Positions 8,412-17,674 of a stretch of DNA of 64,000 nucleotides are shown piece after piece. Position 1 is the first letter of the stretch. The number at the start of each line of letters is the position of its first letter. Origin of the DNA: an uncultured bacterium (GTDB lineage Bacteria > Planctomycetota > Phycisphaerae > Phycisphaerales > SM1A02); the NCBI GenBank assembly GCA_903919715.1, contig CAIXJC010000062.1, forward strand, positions 1 to 64,000, given 5' to 3'. Under the pieces are notes generated by a model, which saw only the letters and a list, made by a program, of their open reading frames with translations, did not search any database and was not told where the DNA came from. Position numbers and translations under genes: made by a program.

Positions 8412-9233
8412 TTAGACAGCGCCTTTCCTGAAGATGTCGCGTTCCTGCAAAAGTTGCGCAGCGATGCTGACGGCGATTTCAGGCGGTGAATTCGAACCAA
8501 TTGGAAGTCCCACCGGGCAGCGAATTCGTGCAACAGCGGCCTCATCGAAACCCTCTTTGAGAAGAGTGCTTCGTAGCGTGCGTGACTTTGGCTCGCTACC
8601 GATGACGCCGATGAATGCGGCGTCACCTCGCCGCAGTATCTCGCGGACAATCGGCAAGTCAGTTGCATGCCCCTGCGACATACAGAGATAAAATGCTCCA
8701 ACAGGCAGCGTCGATACGAACTCCGCAGGTTCTGCCACGAGCATCTTGCGCACATTTGGCCGCGAAACAATTCGCGCGAGCCATTCATCGCGCGGATCAA
8801 TACAAGTCAAGTTGCACTCGAATGTACAGAGCAGCGAGATGGTCGCTTGGGCAACATGCCCCGCACCGAAGAGTGCGATATTCCAGTTCGGAAGCGCAGA
8901 GATTTCATAGAACAATGTCGCCGCTCCGCCGCAGACCATGTTCAAGTCGCGCTGCAATTCATATCGCACGATTTCTGGTTCGATCGCAGTCGCAGGAATT
9001 GCCCCATCACATTGGCGAGTGATCATCGCTTGAGCGTGGCTGATTGCACGAGCTTCCAATCGGCCGCCGCCGACCGTTCCCCATACAAGTCCTGCCGCTG
9101 TGACGATTGCCTTCGCACCGATGTCTTGGGGAACATGACCTTCGGGCTCAACGAGCGTGACCGTGACGAAGACTGCGCCTCGCTCGGCAAGCAAATTTGC
9201 ATGCTGAAGATATTCACGCATCGAGCAACTCAT
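8412..9233 (-). CDS. xdhC: xanthine dehydrogenase accessory protein XdhC (XdhC/CoxI family)
   Basis: A 273-residue Moco chaperone that sulfurates and loads Mo cofactor into xanthine dehydrogenase. The N-terminal XdhC/CoxI domain contains TVGGGRLEARAI, and the C-terminal Rossmann-type domain has LFGAGHVAQA and FIGVIGSEPKSRTL; the C-terminal VGLPIGSNSPPEIAVSIAAQLL is a family hallmark. The ATG at 9233 was chosen, because the longer frame (to 9491) has an unrelated Arg-rich extension lying in xdhB. It is 16 bp downstream of xdhB in the same operon. Confidence 0.92.
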   Translation of the reverse strand: MSCSMREYLQHANLLAERGAVFVTVTLVEPEGHVPQDIGAKAIVTAAGLVWGTVGGGRLEARAISHAQAMITRQCDGAIPATAIEPEIVRYELQRDLNMVCGGAATLFYEISALPNWNIALFGAGHVAQATISLLCTFECNLTCIDPRDEWLARIVSRPNVRKMLVAEPAEFVSTLPVGAFYLCMSQGHATDLPIVREILRRGDAAFIGVIGSEPKSRTLRSTLLKEGFDEAAVARIRCPVGLPIGSNSPPEIAVSIAAQLLQERDIFRKGAV

Positions 9234-9249
9234 TGTGTATTGCCCGTTT

Positions 9250-11748
9250 TCAATAGACACCGCTTGATTCTTGGGCGTCCCAGATAGCAAATGACTCTGG
9301 CGAGAGTCCTCGCAGCACACGTTCCGCTGTTGCTGGAATCGCCAGCGGCACGAGTTGCGCCTTGCCGGCGAATGAATTCGCGCGCGCGGACATGATCGCG
9401 TCACGGATCGCCGTCCAGACCGAGATCGATAGAAGAAGCGGAGGTTCGCCAGACGCCTTCGATCCACGGACGGCTTCCGTGTTGCTCTCATTAAAAATCA
9501 AATCTGCGTTGAACACACGCGGAGTGTCCTGCACATTTGGAATCTTATATGTGCTTGGTGAATGCGAAATCAATTTCCCATTGCTGTCATACACAAGATG
9601 TTCCGTCGTCAGCCATCCCATTCCCTGAACGAATCCACCCATCACTTGACCCATATCGAGTGCGTAATTCACTGGTCGCCCCAAATCCATCAGGATGTTA
9701 ACGCGCCGAACCTTCACTTCGCCCGTGTGGCGATCAAGCTCGACTTCACTCGCAGCGACTCCTTGAGTGAAATAGAGAAATGCCCTGCCCTGACCAGTCA
9801 CTTTATCGAAGCCGAGGTTTGGAGTTGCGTAATAGCCGTAGTCACTCAGGGAGATCCGGTTGCGATACGCATCGCGGACCAACTCTGCAAAGCCGATCGA
9901 AAAGACAGCGCCCGACCGAACAGTCACGGTGACATGGCCACCAGCGAACTCCACGCGTTGATCATCCGTTCCATTTGGACCGACGCCGTCGCCAACAATG
10001 ATCTCTGGCATTGTGCCCAAACCCGCCGTCTTCGTCGCCCACAATTCTGCTGGAATCGAACGCAATTGAATTGCCAGCGCAGCCAGTCGACTGCAAATCG
10101 ATTCGCAAGCTTTCGCTGCCGCAGCGCCATTGATATCCGTTCCAGTCGATGCGGCGGTCGGAGATGTATTGGCGTTCTTTTCTGTCGATGTCGGCATCAT
10201 GCGCACGCTCGACACCGGCAACCCAAACTGCTGCGCAACAATTGACGCGATGCGTGAATTCACACCTTGCCCCATCTCGACGGCACCCGTCGAAACTTGC
10301 ACCGTCCCATCGCGGTGGACATTCACAAGGGCATTCCCTTGATTGAGAAAACGTGTGGTGAATGAAATGCCAAACTTGACCGCTGTCAGCGAGAGACCGC
10401 GCACGGGCGCGTTGCTGTCACGTGTTCGAGCTGCGTTCCAAGCACGAATTTCCTCACGCCGTTTTCGGTACTCACAGCGATCCTCAAGCGATGCAAAGAG
10501 CGCAGGCAGATGATTGTTCTCAACGCGCTGACCATAATGAGTGATGTCTTGAGTCTGGCGATAACAATTGAGCATGCGAACATCGAGCGCATCTCGACCG
10601 ACGACACGAGCGATGTCCTCGATGATTGATTCGATCATCGCAACGCCCTTTGGACCGCCAAACCCTCGAAATGCCGTATGGGGATGAAAGTGTGTGCGAC
10701 AGACTTGACCACGCACGCGCATATTCGCAATGGAATACGCGTTATCGCAGTGCAAGAGAGCGCGTTCCATAATCGCCGTTGAAAGATCGGCATAAGCGCC
10801 GCCGTCAGAGTGCAACATCGCATCAAGCGCCAAGATTTTTCCGTTTGCATCGAAACCACATCGATACTCAATTTGGAAGGGATTCCGTTTTCCAGTGATG
10901 ATCATGTCCTCATCTTTGGACAACACCAAGCGCGCAGGTCGGCCACTTCGCTTGGCAATCAGTGCGGCGTATGCGGCGATCGGTGACGCCTGCGATTCTT
11001 TGCCTCCGAAAGCGCCGCCGAGACGCTTTGCAATGCAGACCACATCACTGAAGCGCAACCCGCACGCCTCCGCGACGACATGCTGCGTTTCAGTCGGATG
11101 CTGCGTCGAAGAATGCACTTCCAACTGTCCGTCTTCCTTTGGATAGACAACAACTGCTTGGCTCTCAAGATAAAAGTGGTCCGCACCGCCGATCTCAAGC
11201 GTGCCATTCACAGAGTGCGGGGCAGTGGCGAGAGCACCTTCTGCATCGCCAGTTGAAATCGTGCGCAGCGAGCCTATAAAACTCTTCGCAGCAATCGCGG
11301 CTGAAATCGTGCGGATATCTGCAAGTTTTTCCCAGACGACGATGACAGCTGCGATGCCTTTTGCGAGCGCCTCCTTCGTCTCGGCGCCAACCACGGCAAC
11401 GACCTCACCGACATAATGCGTCTCGTCAGCCGCGATGATTGGCTGATCTTGAAAAATGCTCCCCCACACATTGTGCGAAACATCGCTCGCAGTGACGGCG
11501 CAAATCACGCCAGGGATTTTTAGCGCAGGCGCAGTATCGAGGCGAACAACGCGAGCGTGAGCATGAGGGCTATAAACCAACCCACAGTGAAGTTCGCCTT
11601 TGAGCATCGGTCGGTCGTCGACATACTCCGACTTCCCCGTGACATGCGTGATTGAAGAATCATGCGACGGGGAGCCTGAGTCGCTGATCAGCTTCACCGC
11701 AGCACCGAGTGTGCGTACCGGATCAGCCACGGAGCACCTCGTTGCCAT
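9250..11748 (-). CDS. xdhB: xanthine dehydrogenase, molybdopterin-binding subunit XdhB
   Basis: An 832-residue large subunit of the xanthine oxidase family, which oxidises hypoxanthine and xanthine to urate. Motifs in order are HVTGKSEYVDD near the N-terminus, DETHYVGEVVAVV, RLGGAFGGKES, TAFRGFGGPKGVAMIE (with the substrate-binding Arg), EMGQGVNSRIASI, and GSKASGEPPLLLS with the catalytic Glu near the C-terminus. The ATG at 11748 overlaps xdhA by 26 bp; a GTG at 11730 with an 8-bp overlap is an alternative. Moco here would be the mono-oxo sulfido form matured by XdhC. Confidence 0.95.
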   Translation of the reverse strand: MATRCSVADPVRTLGAAVKLISDSGSPSHDSSITHVTGKSEYVDDRPMLKGELHCGLVYSPHAHARVVRLDTAPALKIPGVICAVTASDVSHNVWGSIFQDQPIIAADETHYVGEVVAVVGAETKEALAKGIAAVIVVWEKLADIRTISAAIAAKSFIGSLRTISTGDAEGALATAPHSVNGTLEIGGADHFYLESQAVVVYPKEDGQLEVHSSTQHPTETQHVVAEACGLRFSDVVCIAKRLGGAFGGKESQASPIAAYAALIAKRSGRPARLVLSKDEDMIITGKRNPFQIEYRCGFDANGKILALDAMLHSDGGAYADLSTAIMERALLHCDNAYSIANMRVRGQVCRTHFHPHTAFRGFGGPKGVAMIESIIEDIARVVGRDALDVRMLNCYRQTQDITHYGQRVENNHLPALFASLEDRCEYRKRREEIRAWNAARTRDSNAPVRGLSLTAVKFGISFTTRFLNQGNALVNVHRDGTVQVSTGAVEMGQGVNSRIASIVAQQFGLPVSSVRMMPTSTEKNANTSPTAASTGTDINGAAAAKACESICSRLAALAIQLRSIPAELWATKTAGLGTMPEIIVGDGVGPNGTDDQRVEFAGGHVTVTVRSGAVFSIGFAELVRDAYRNRISLSDYGYYATPNLGFDKVTGQGRAFLYFTQGVAASEVELDRHTGEVKVRRVNILMDLGRPVNYALDMGQVMGGFVQGMGWLTTEHLVYDSNGKLISHSPSTYKIPNVQDTPRVFNADLIFNESNTEAVRGSKASGEPPLLLSISVWTAIRDAIMSARANSFAGKAQLVPLAIPATAERVLRGLSPESFAIWDAQESSGVY

Positions 11749-13204
11749 AACGGCGGAAGAGATTTGCGGCGGTCACACGGCGATAGGAAGCGCTTCCTCG
11801 TACATCTGCGATTGGTTTGATAGAACTGGCAATCAAATGCGCGGCCGCTTCAATCCGCTCTGCAGTCAACTCCCCTTGCAGCGCAAGCTCGACTTCGTGC
11901 ATCCGCACGGGCATCGCAGCAACACCGCCAAATGCGATCCGTGCGCCGACAACCTGGGGCGCAGCACTTGCCGCGCCAACGCCTCGCCGACGTGGACCAA
12001 GCGTGAGCGAGAAAGCGCCGCTGACTGCGCTGATATCAAGGTCTTTTCGCTGGGAAACTTTGCAGAGGCGCATCACATCCTTCGCAGGTGTGCGATCGAA
12101 GGTGACATGCGTGATGATTTCACCAGGGTCGAGCGAGAGTTTTTTATACCCCACATACAGTTCGGTCATCGGGATTGCGCGCTTGCGCACCGAACCCTTC
12201 GCACTAGGTCTGCTGGCAACATGCACTTCACCGCCCGCGATCAGCAGAAACGGAAGCGTGTCTCCAATTGGTGACGCGTTGGCAATGTTCCCAACGAGCG
12301 TCGCCACATTCTTGATTTGTGGCGATGCGAAGAGATTGAGAAAACGCGCAAACTCTGGAGCAACATCTTCGCTGACTCGCCGAACATCAGCGAGCGTGAC
12401 GCGCGCGCCAAAGGAAACGCCGCGGCGCGTGACTTTCGATTCGTAGAGTTCTGGAATCAAGTGGAGGCTCAAGAGCGCCGCTGGCATTGGCTTGCCTTTG
12501 TTCACTTGCACGCCAAGATCCGTTGCAGCACCAAGTACTCGTGCCTCTGGATGCATCGCCATAAATGTGACTGCTTCCTGCAGAGAAATCGGGGCGAAAA
12601 GTTTCACGCCATCATGTTCGACGAACATCGATTGCTTCGTCGCGGCAAGGGACTCTGCGACAGCCTGAGGATCCGAGTATCGACGTGCGACTGAGTGGGT
12701 CTCGGTTGCCCGCACCGTAAGCGCCGCCTCAACAATCGGCGTATATCCAGTACATCTGCAGAGATTTCCGGTGAGATAATTTGCGGCGGTACGCGCATCT
12801 GCTCGATCGTGGCGCTCCAACATTGCACTCATCGCCATCACGAATCCAGGAGTGCAATACCCACACTGCGACGCATGACATGTACGCATCGCCTCTTGTG
12901 CGGGCGACAAGCGATCGCCGCACTGCATCCCCTCTACGGTGACGATGTGCGTCCCATCCATTTGAGCAACTGTTGCGATGCAGGAATTCATCGCCTCAAA
13001 GTGCAGTGAAGCAGTCGGCGCTGTCCCAGGCCGAGACGATGCCCGCAGCACCGTACATGCGCCGCAATCACCCTCTGCACACACGATTTTTGTTCCATTC
13101 AATCCGGCTTCTTTACGCAACCACTCCGCGAGCATCATCAAGGCTTCGCGGCCGCGAATCTCACGGCGCACGCCATTCAGATGGATTAGTGCGAAATTGC
13201 GCAT
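11723..13204 (-). CDS. xdhA: xanthine dehydrogenase small subunit XdhA ([2Fe-2S] and FAD domains)
   Basis: A 493-residue subunit. The N-terminal plant-type ferredoxin domain has CAEGDCGACTVL; the helical second [2Fe-2S] domain has CHASQCGYCTPGF and GNLCRCTGYTP. An FAD-binding domain follows (KNVATLVGNIANASPIGD) and then a CO-dehydrogenase flavoprotein C-terminal domain (KVSQRKDLDISAVSGAF). Electrons from the Mo site in XdhB pass through these clusters to FAD and NAD+. The ATG at 13204 (MRNFALIHLNG) matches family starts; the longer frame upstream is not conserved-looking. It leads the xdhA-xdhB-xdhC operon. Confidence 0.95.
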   Translation of the reverse strand: MRNFALIHLNGVRREIRGREALMMLAEWLRKEAGLNGTKIVCAEGDCGACTVLRASSRPGTAPTASLHFEAMNSCIATVAQMDGTHIVTVEGMQCGDRLSPAQEAMRTCHASQCGYCTPGFVMAMSAMLERHDRADARTAANYLTGNLCRCTGYTPIVEAALTVRATETHSVARRYSDPQAVAESLAATKQSMFVEHDGVKLFAPISLQEAVTFMAMHPEARVLGAATDLGVQVNKGKPMPAALLSLHLIPELYESKVTRRGVSFGARVTLADVRRVSEDVAPEFARFLNLFASPQIKNVATLVGNIANASPIGDTLPFLLIAGGEVHVASRPSAKGSVRKRAIPMTELYVGYKKLSLDPGEIITHVTFDRTPAKDVMRLCKVSQRKDLDISAVSGAFSLTLGPRRRGVGAASAAPQVVGARIAFGGVAAMPVRMHEVELALQGELTAERIEAAAHLIASSIKPIADVRGSASYRRVTAANLFRRYGNEVLRG

Positions 13205-13403
13205 CGTGCCGATCCTAGCACCGAGCCATTGCGGGGCGGCGAATGGAACACGCCGGGGCTTCGAGCTCTGGCGATGCGTTTCAGCCCCCCTTTGACCCCT
13301 TCCACGATCAGCGTAAAAACAGCCAGTTTCGCTGGCGCAAATTGTGCTTTCGACTTGCAATAGAAGTACGATTCTCGTGCGTTTCGAATGTCATTAGCGC
13401 CCC

Positions 13404-15055
13404 ATGCGATCCAACTTTTTTACCACTTTCGCTTTCTTCGTCACCACATCTTTGATGTTCAGCGCATCGACAGCAGCCCATTGCGTGCCAACTGGTTTCA
13501 TTTCAGGTGCAAGCACTGCGTCCGACGATGTCAATCGAGTTCATTTATTCGTCCGCGAGATCCCACTGACTGTCAACGGAAAGACCGTCATGATGGGAAG
13601 TGTCGTGCAAGCGGATGGCACGCAGGGCTATTCTCCAAATCAATTCAGACGGATTCCATGTTGACGTGACCAATCAACTGAATGTACCGACAAGCATTCA
13701 CTGGCACGGGCTCTCGCTGCCAAACTCGATGGATGGAGTTGCATTCGTCACACAAGAACCAATCGCACTTGGCCAAACTTTTCCCTACGATTTTCCACTG
13801 AAGGAAAGCGGGACATATTGGATGCACTCGCACTATGCGCTCCAAGAGCAATTGCTTGTCTGCGCACCAATGATCATTTGGAATGAAGCCGAGCGGGCCA
13901 AAGCTGACAAACAATTTGCGCTACTTTGACTGATTTCTCATTTACTTCGCCGCTGGCGATTCTAAAAAGTCTGCGAGATGCGCTAGCGATGGACATGAAA
14001 ACCAGTTCGAAGCCAATGCCGGGGATGAAAGAAATGCCTGGTATGCCCGCAGCGCCGCCCATGCCCGTAATGTCCGCCGATCTCCCGCCACAAGTATTCG
14101 CTCAACAATGGGACGAGGCGAATAGTCGATTTGTCCGTGCGATGGTGAATGCTCCAGCTGCGAACATCGATATCAAGTACGACGCCCTACTCGCCAATCG
14201 CCGCACAATCAACGACCCCGAAGTCATGAAAGTAAATCCTGGAGACACCGTGTTGCTCCGCATCATTGCGGCATCATGTGCAAGCGATTTCTTCATTGAC
14301 ACAGGCTCACTTGATGCAGAATTTCTTGCAGTTGACGGCCAGCCCATCCAACCTCTGCGCGGAAATTTTTTCCAGCTGGCGATCGCACAGCGAATCGACC
14401 TACGCGTGACCATCCCAAAAACGACTTCCAGTGACGGAGCGGTCTTCCCGATCACCATGCAAGGAGAAGGCACAACGCTCATGTGCGGAGTTATCTTGGC
14501 GACTGACTTGGCCACTTCCCGCGCAGCAATATCTGCGCTTCCAAAAACAGCCTCGATGACCACCGCAGCACTCGACAACACGCAAGAAATGCGACTGCGG
14601 GCCACGGCGCCGCTTGCTACGAAAAAGATCGATCGTTCGCTGCCCGCCGTCTTGACGGGAACGATGGACGGATATCAATGGTTTATCAATCGTTTATCAA
14701 TGGAATCAAGTATCCAACTCGCGATGTCCTCAGTGTCAAACTTGGCGAGCGCGTCGAGATGGTGTTGACCAACAAGACTCCCATGGGCCACCCGATGCAT
14801 CTGCATGATGGCGCATTTCAGGTCATTGAAATTGATGGCGAGCCACTCTCAGGAGCGCAGCGCGACACGATTGAGGTCCCACCACACTCGATTATCAAGA
14901 TCGCATTTGATGCCGACAACCCAGGCATCTGGCCATTCCACTGCCACATTCCATACCACGCGGATTCTGGAATGTGCACCATGCCGAAGTACGAAGGCGT
15001 CGAGACTCCACATTGGCATCCTGAAGAGGTGCCATCGGAAAAATTCGGACTCTGA
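13404..15055 (+). pseudogene. CopA-like multicopper oxidase broken by three frameshifts
   Basis: Four consecutive reading-frame pieces read as one multicopper oxidase. Piece 1 (13404-~13646) has a signal peptide and the VNGKTVMMGSVVQADGTQGYSP start. Piece 2 (~13648-13925) has HWHGLSLPNSMDG and GTYWMHSHY. Piece 3 (13926-~14691) has a Met-rich segment (PMPGMKEMPGM) and FLAVDGQPI. Piece 4 (~14692-15055) has HPMHLHDG and HCHIPYHADSGM. All copper-ligand motifs survive in pieces. The breaks are a probable extra A at 13647, a lost T in the T-run near 13925-13928, and an 11-bp tandem duplication at 14681-14702. Sequencing error could explain the first two, hardly the third. A full-length protein cannot be made from this reading. 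Confidence 0.88.
14681..14702 (+). repeat. 11-bp tandem duplication that shifts the multicopper oxidase frame
   Basis: GTTTATCAATC at 14681-14691 is followed directly by GTTTATCAATG at 14692-14702 (10 of 11 identical). Removing one copy restores the expected reading DGYQWFINGIKY and joins the two flanking frames. This is therefore the lesion that separates the third and fourth parts of the oxidase. Confidence 0.85.
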
Positions 15056-15112
15056 TTGCTAGAGGGCTTTCTGTTGAGCACTCCCCAACATTTTAACGCC
15101 GCCAATAAGACC

Positions 15113-15143
15113 CCAAAGAAAAACCCCCGCACTTGCAGGGGTT
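15113..15143 (-). terminator. Rho-independent terminator for the leftward TPR-alphaCTD gene
   Basis: An inverted repeat AACCCC (15122-15127) / GGGGTT (15138-15143), with an inner GCA/TGC pair, forms a GC-rich hairpin. On the minus strand it is followed by a T-rich tract (complement of 15113-15121). It lies 40 bp past the leftward gene's stop and between two convergent genes. Confidence 0.65.
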
Positions 15144-15183
15144 GAATGAAACACGTGTTAAAAAAAACAAGGTCGAAACGGGA

Positions 15184-16101
15184 TCACTCCAACACGCGAA
15201 GCGACAGTCCGTGCGCTCCGAGTTGAGTCTTGATCTCGTCGAGGCTTGTCGAACCGAAGTTCTTCATGCCCATCAATTCCGCCTCAGTGCGGCATGCAAG
15301 TTCGCCAAGTGTTCGCACTTCGAGAAGCTGAACAGCCTTCTTCGCGCGGATCGTCAATTCGAGTGAACTGATCGGCTGATCCAACAACTCAGGTGCGACT
15401 TGTGTTCGCAATTGATCGAGATATTCACGGCGATACGATTCTTCGAATCCACCTTCAAGGCCTTGGCCCAAGCGAAGTCCGCGAGAGTTGAGCATCGCCT
15501 TGATTTCGTTGATGCTGGTTTCGCCGAAGTTCTTGAATGCCATCAATTCCGCCTCGGTGACGCGCAAGAGATCTCCAAGCGTGCGAATTTCGACCTTCTT
15601 CAGGCAGTTTCGTGCGCGCGCAGAAAGTTCAAAGTCGGTGATCGGCGTATCGAGAATCGCATTGCGACGAGCAAGTTGTTGCTCAGCATTTGCGTCGTAC
15701 GACATTGTCTTCACTGCACAGACATCCTTGACGTACATGCGCGCGTGGCCGTGATTTGGATAGAGAGTCAGCACGCGGCGAAGGCATCGCTCTGCCCGTC
15801 CGAGTTCCCCCATGTCCTCATAAAGCACCGCAAGATTGATCAGTGCGTTGACTGGTGGCGTCGGGAGATAGCAGATCTCCTCGTATAAATCGATTGCCTC
15901 TTCATCCTCTCCCATGCGATCGAGCAACTTGGCCAATGCGAAGAGCGTCGCCACTGATCGGTCTGATTCAAGCGCCGTGCGATACGAGGCAACCGCCTCA
16001 TCGCGACGCCCCTCGGTTGCGTGACGGGCTGCGAGATCAACGTGTGGCTTGGCCGCCGCTGGATTCGCTGGATTGACATGCTTGATCGTTGCGTTACTCA
16101 T
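15184..16101 (-). CDS. TPR protein with two RNA polymerase alpha C-terminal domains
   Basis: A 305-residue protein without the RpoA N-terminal (assembly) domain. Residues ~20-125 form tetratricopeptide-like helical repeats (DEAVASYRTALE, EEAIDLYEEI, AERCLRRVLTLYP). Residues ~150-215 are an alpha-CTD: ITDFELSARARNCLKK, then NFGETSINEIKAML and SRGLRLGQGL, close to E. coli RpoA around R265, N268 and C269. Residues ~240-303 are a second alpha-CTD (ISSLELTIRAKKAVQLL, NFGSTSLDEIK). The E. coli DNA-contact Arg is kept in both, N268 only in the first. A role in transcription, binding UP-element DNA or regulators while TPRs hold a partner, is inferred. The ATG at 16101 follows a GAGG sequence. Confidence 0.85.
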   Translation of the reverse strand: MSNATIKHVNPANPAAAKPHVDLAARHATEGRRDEAVASYRTALESDRSVATLFALAKLLDRMGEDEEAIDLYEEICYLPTPPVNALINLAVLYEDMGELGRAERCLRRVLTLYPNHGHARMYVKDVCAVKTMSYDANAEQQLARRNAILDTPITDFELSARARNCLKKVEIRTLGDLLRVTEAELMAFKNFGETSINEIKAMLNSRGLRLGQGLEGGFEESYRREYLDQLRTQVAPELLDQPISSLELTIRAKKAVQLLEVRTLGELACRTEAELMGMKNFGSTSLDEIKTQLGAHGLSLRVLE

Positions 16102-16204
16102 TCGTATAAAACCTCGTGTGAAGGACTCCAAACTTTGCACCGCGCAATTTTGGGGGGTCGGGAAGCATACCGCCAACCGCCTAAGTTCTCCAAATCAACC
16201 GAAA

Positions 16205-17644
16205 TCACCCCTTTGCAGCGTGCAACACAAGGCGATGGGTCCGCCAAGGCCCCCGCTCGAAGCGCCAAACCATCGCTCCACCAAGAATGATGATGTAGAC
16301 CGTTGATCCGATCCACGGGCCGAGCGACCCAAGTTGTGGATATGCGTGTGCGATCCATGCTCCGCCGCCAACGATCAACGACCAACTCAGCGTGACCGTG
16401 ATGACGCCTGGCCAGAATGTATCGCCCGCTCCACGCAGCGCTCCGGTGTAGACAATCCCAATCGCATCGAAGGCCTGAAAGATTGCCGCACAAATCATGA
16501 TGCGACTTCCAAGTTCCACGACATGCTCTGCGGAAACTCCGCCATTCACCGAAGCCGTTGTAAAGAGTCGAACCATCGGCTCGCGGAAAATCATCATTAA
16601 GACGCCCCATGCGCCCATATAAAGGACGCTCATCCAAAGCGCAGTCCGTGCATATCGCTCCGCGAGTTCTGGTTGCTTTGCGCCGATCGATCGACCGACA
16701 AGTGTGGTCGTTGCGATGCTGAATCCAACCGCAGGCATGAATGAAAGATGCATGTATCGCAGAACGATCCATCCCGCCGCCAAATGATCCGTCCCAAACT
16801 CGCCAATCAAGATCGTCATGAAGACTGACCAGCAGAACATTTCATTTCCAAACTGAACGCTCGCTGGCCATCCAACGCGGATCAAATCGCCAATCGCCCC
16901 AATGTCCGGTCGCCATGCGACTCGCGTATGAAATTCTTTCGCCATTTTCGGACCAAGGAAAATCGCCAGTGGCAAAAGGCATTCGACAGCGACGCCCGTC
17001 ACCGTTGCAATTGCGGCGCCAGGTACGCCGATTGGCGCAACCCCAGGAATCCCAGGAAGTCCGAGTGCTGGCAACCCAACGTTGCCATAAATCAACACGT
17101 AACCAATCACGACATTCACGACATTGCCAATGATCGCGGCAAGAGTCACGACCTTGGGACGAGCGATACCAAAGAAATAATTGCTCATCGCCTTCCCGAC
17201 GAGCGTGAAGCAACCGCCCGCCATCAAGATCTGCGCGTACTGCGTCTCGAGTAACTCAAGGCGAGGCTCGTGGTGCATCCATGAAAACCCCACCGGAAGC
17301 AGCAGAAATCCAGCAGGAAGAAGAATAAAAAGCCACGACAGTATCGCCAACCAGATGCCCGACCATGCATACCGCGCCGCTGCGGTGGATTCTCCCGCAC
17401 CAACACTTTGCGAGACGAATGTATTGACCAGACTAATTGCTCCAACAAGAAATGCGATGATCGTCCACGACCAGACGCCGCCGTTGCCTTGCGCTGCAAG
17501 TTCGAGCGATCCAATTCGTGCGACCATGATGCTGTCCACGAACTGCATCATGGTGTAACTCGTCATCGTGATGACTGTTGGCCATGCAAGCGACCACACT
17601 TCGCCCGCTGAGCGAACTGCAGTCTTGACTTTACGAATTGGCAT
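16205..17644 (-). CDS. MATE family efflux transporter
   Basis: A 479-residue inner-membrane protein with about 12 predicted helices in two MatE halves. The first half has SLAWPTVITMTSYTMMQFVD and a second similar unit starts around residue 245 (GDLIRVGWPASVQFGNEMF), as expected for multidrug and toxin extrusion proteins driven by H+ or Na+. Family-like segments include GRSIGAKQPELAERYA. It starts 30 bp after nuoG ends, so it could be the last gene of the leftward DAHP-synthase/ketosynthase operon and export a product of it, but the substrate cannot be told. Confidence 0.88.
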   Translation of the reverse strand: MPIRKVKTAVRSAGEVWSLAWPTVITMTSYTMMQFVDSIMVARIGSLELAAQGNGGVWSWTIIAFLVGAISLVNTFVSQSVGAGESTAAARYAWSGIWLAILSWLFILLPAGFLLLPVGFSWMHHEPRLELLETQYAQILMAGGCFTLVGKAMSNYFFGIARPKVVTLAAIIGNVVNVVIGYVLIYGNVGLPALGLPGIPGVAPIGVPGAAIATVTGVAVECLLPLAIFLGPKMAKEFHTRVAWRPDIGAIGDLIRVGWPASVQFGNEMFCWSVFMTILIGEFGTDHLAAGWIVLRYMHLSFMPAVGFSIATTTLVGRSIGAKQPELAERYARTALWMSVLYMGAWGVLMMIFREPMVRLFTTASVNGGVSAEHVVELGSRIMICAAIFQAFDAIGIVYTGALRGAGDTFWPGVITVTLSWSLIVGGGAWIAHAYPQLGSLGPWIGSTVYIIILGGAMVWRFERGPWRTHRLVLHAAKG

Positions 17645-17674
17645 GAGCGATTAACTTCGGGCGACGACGCTCGA

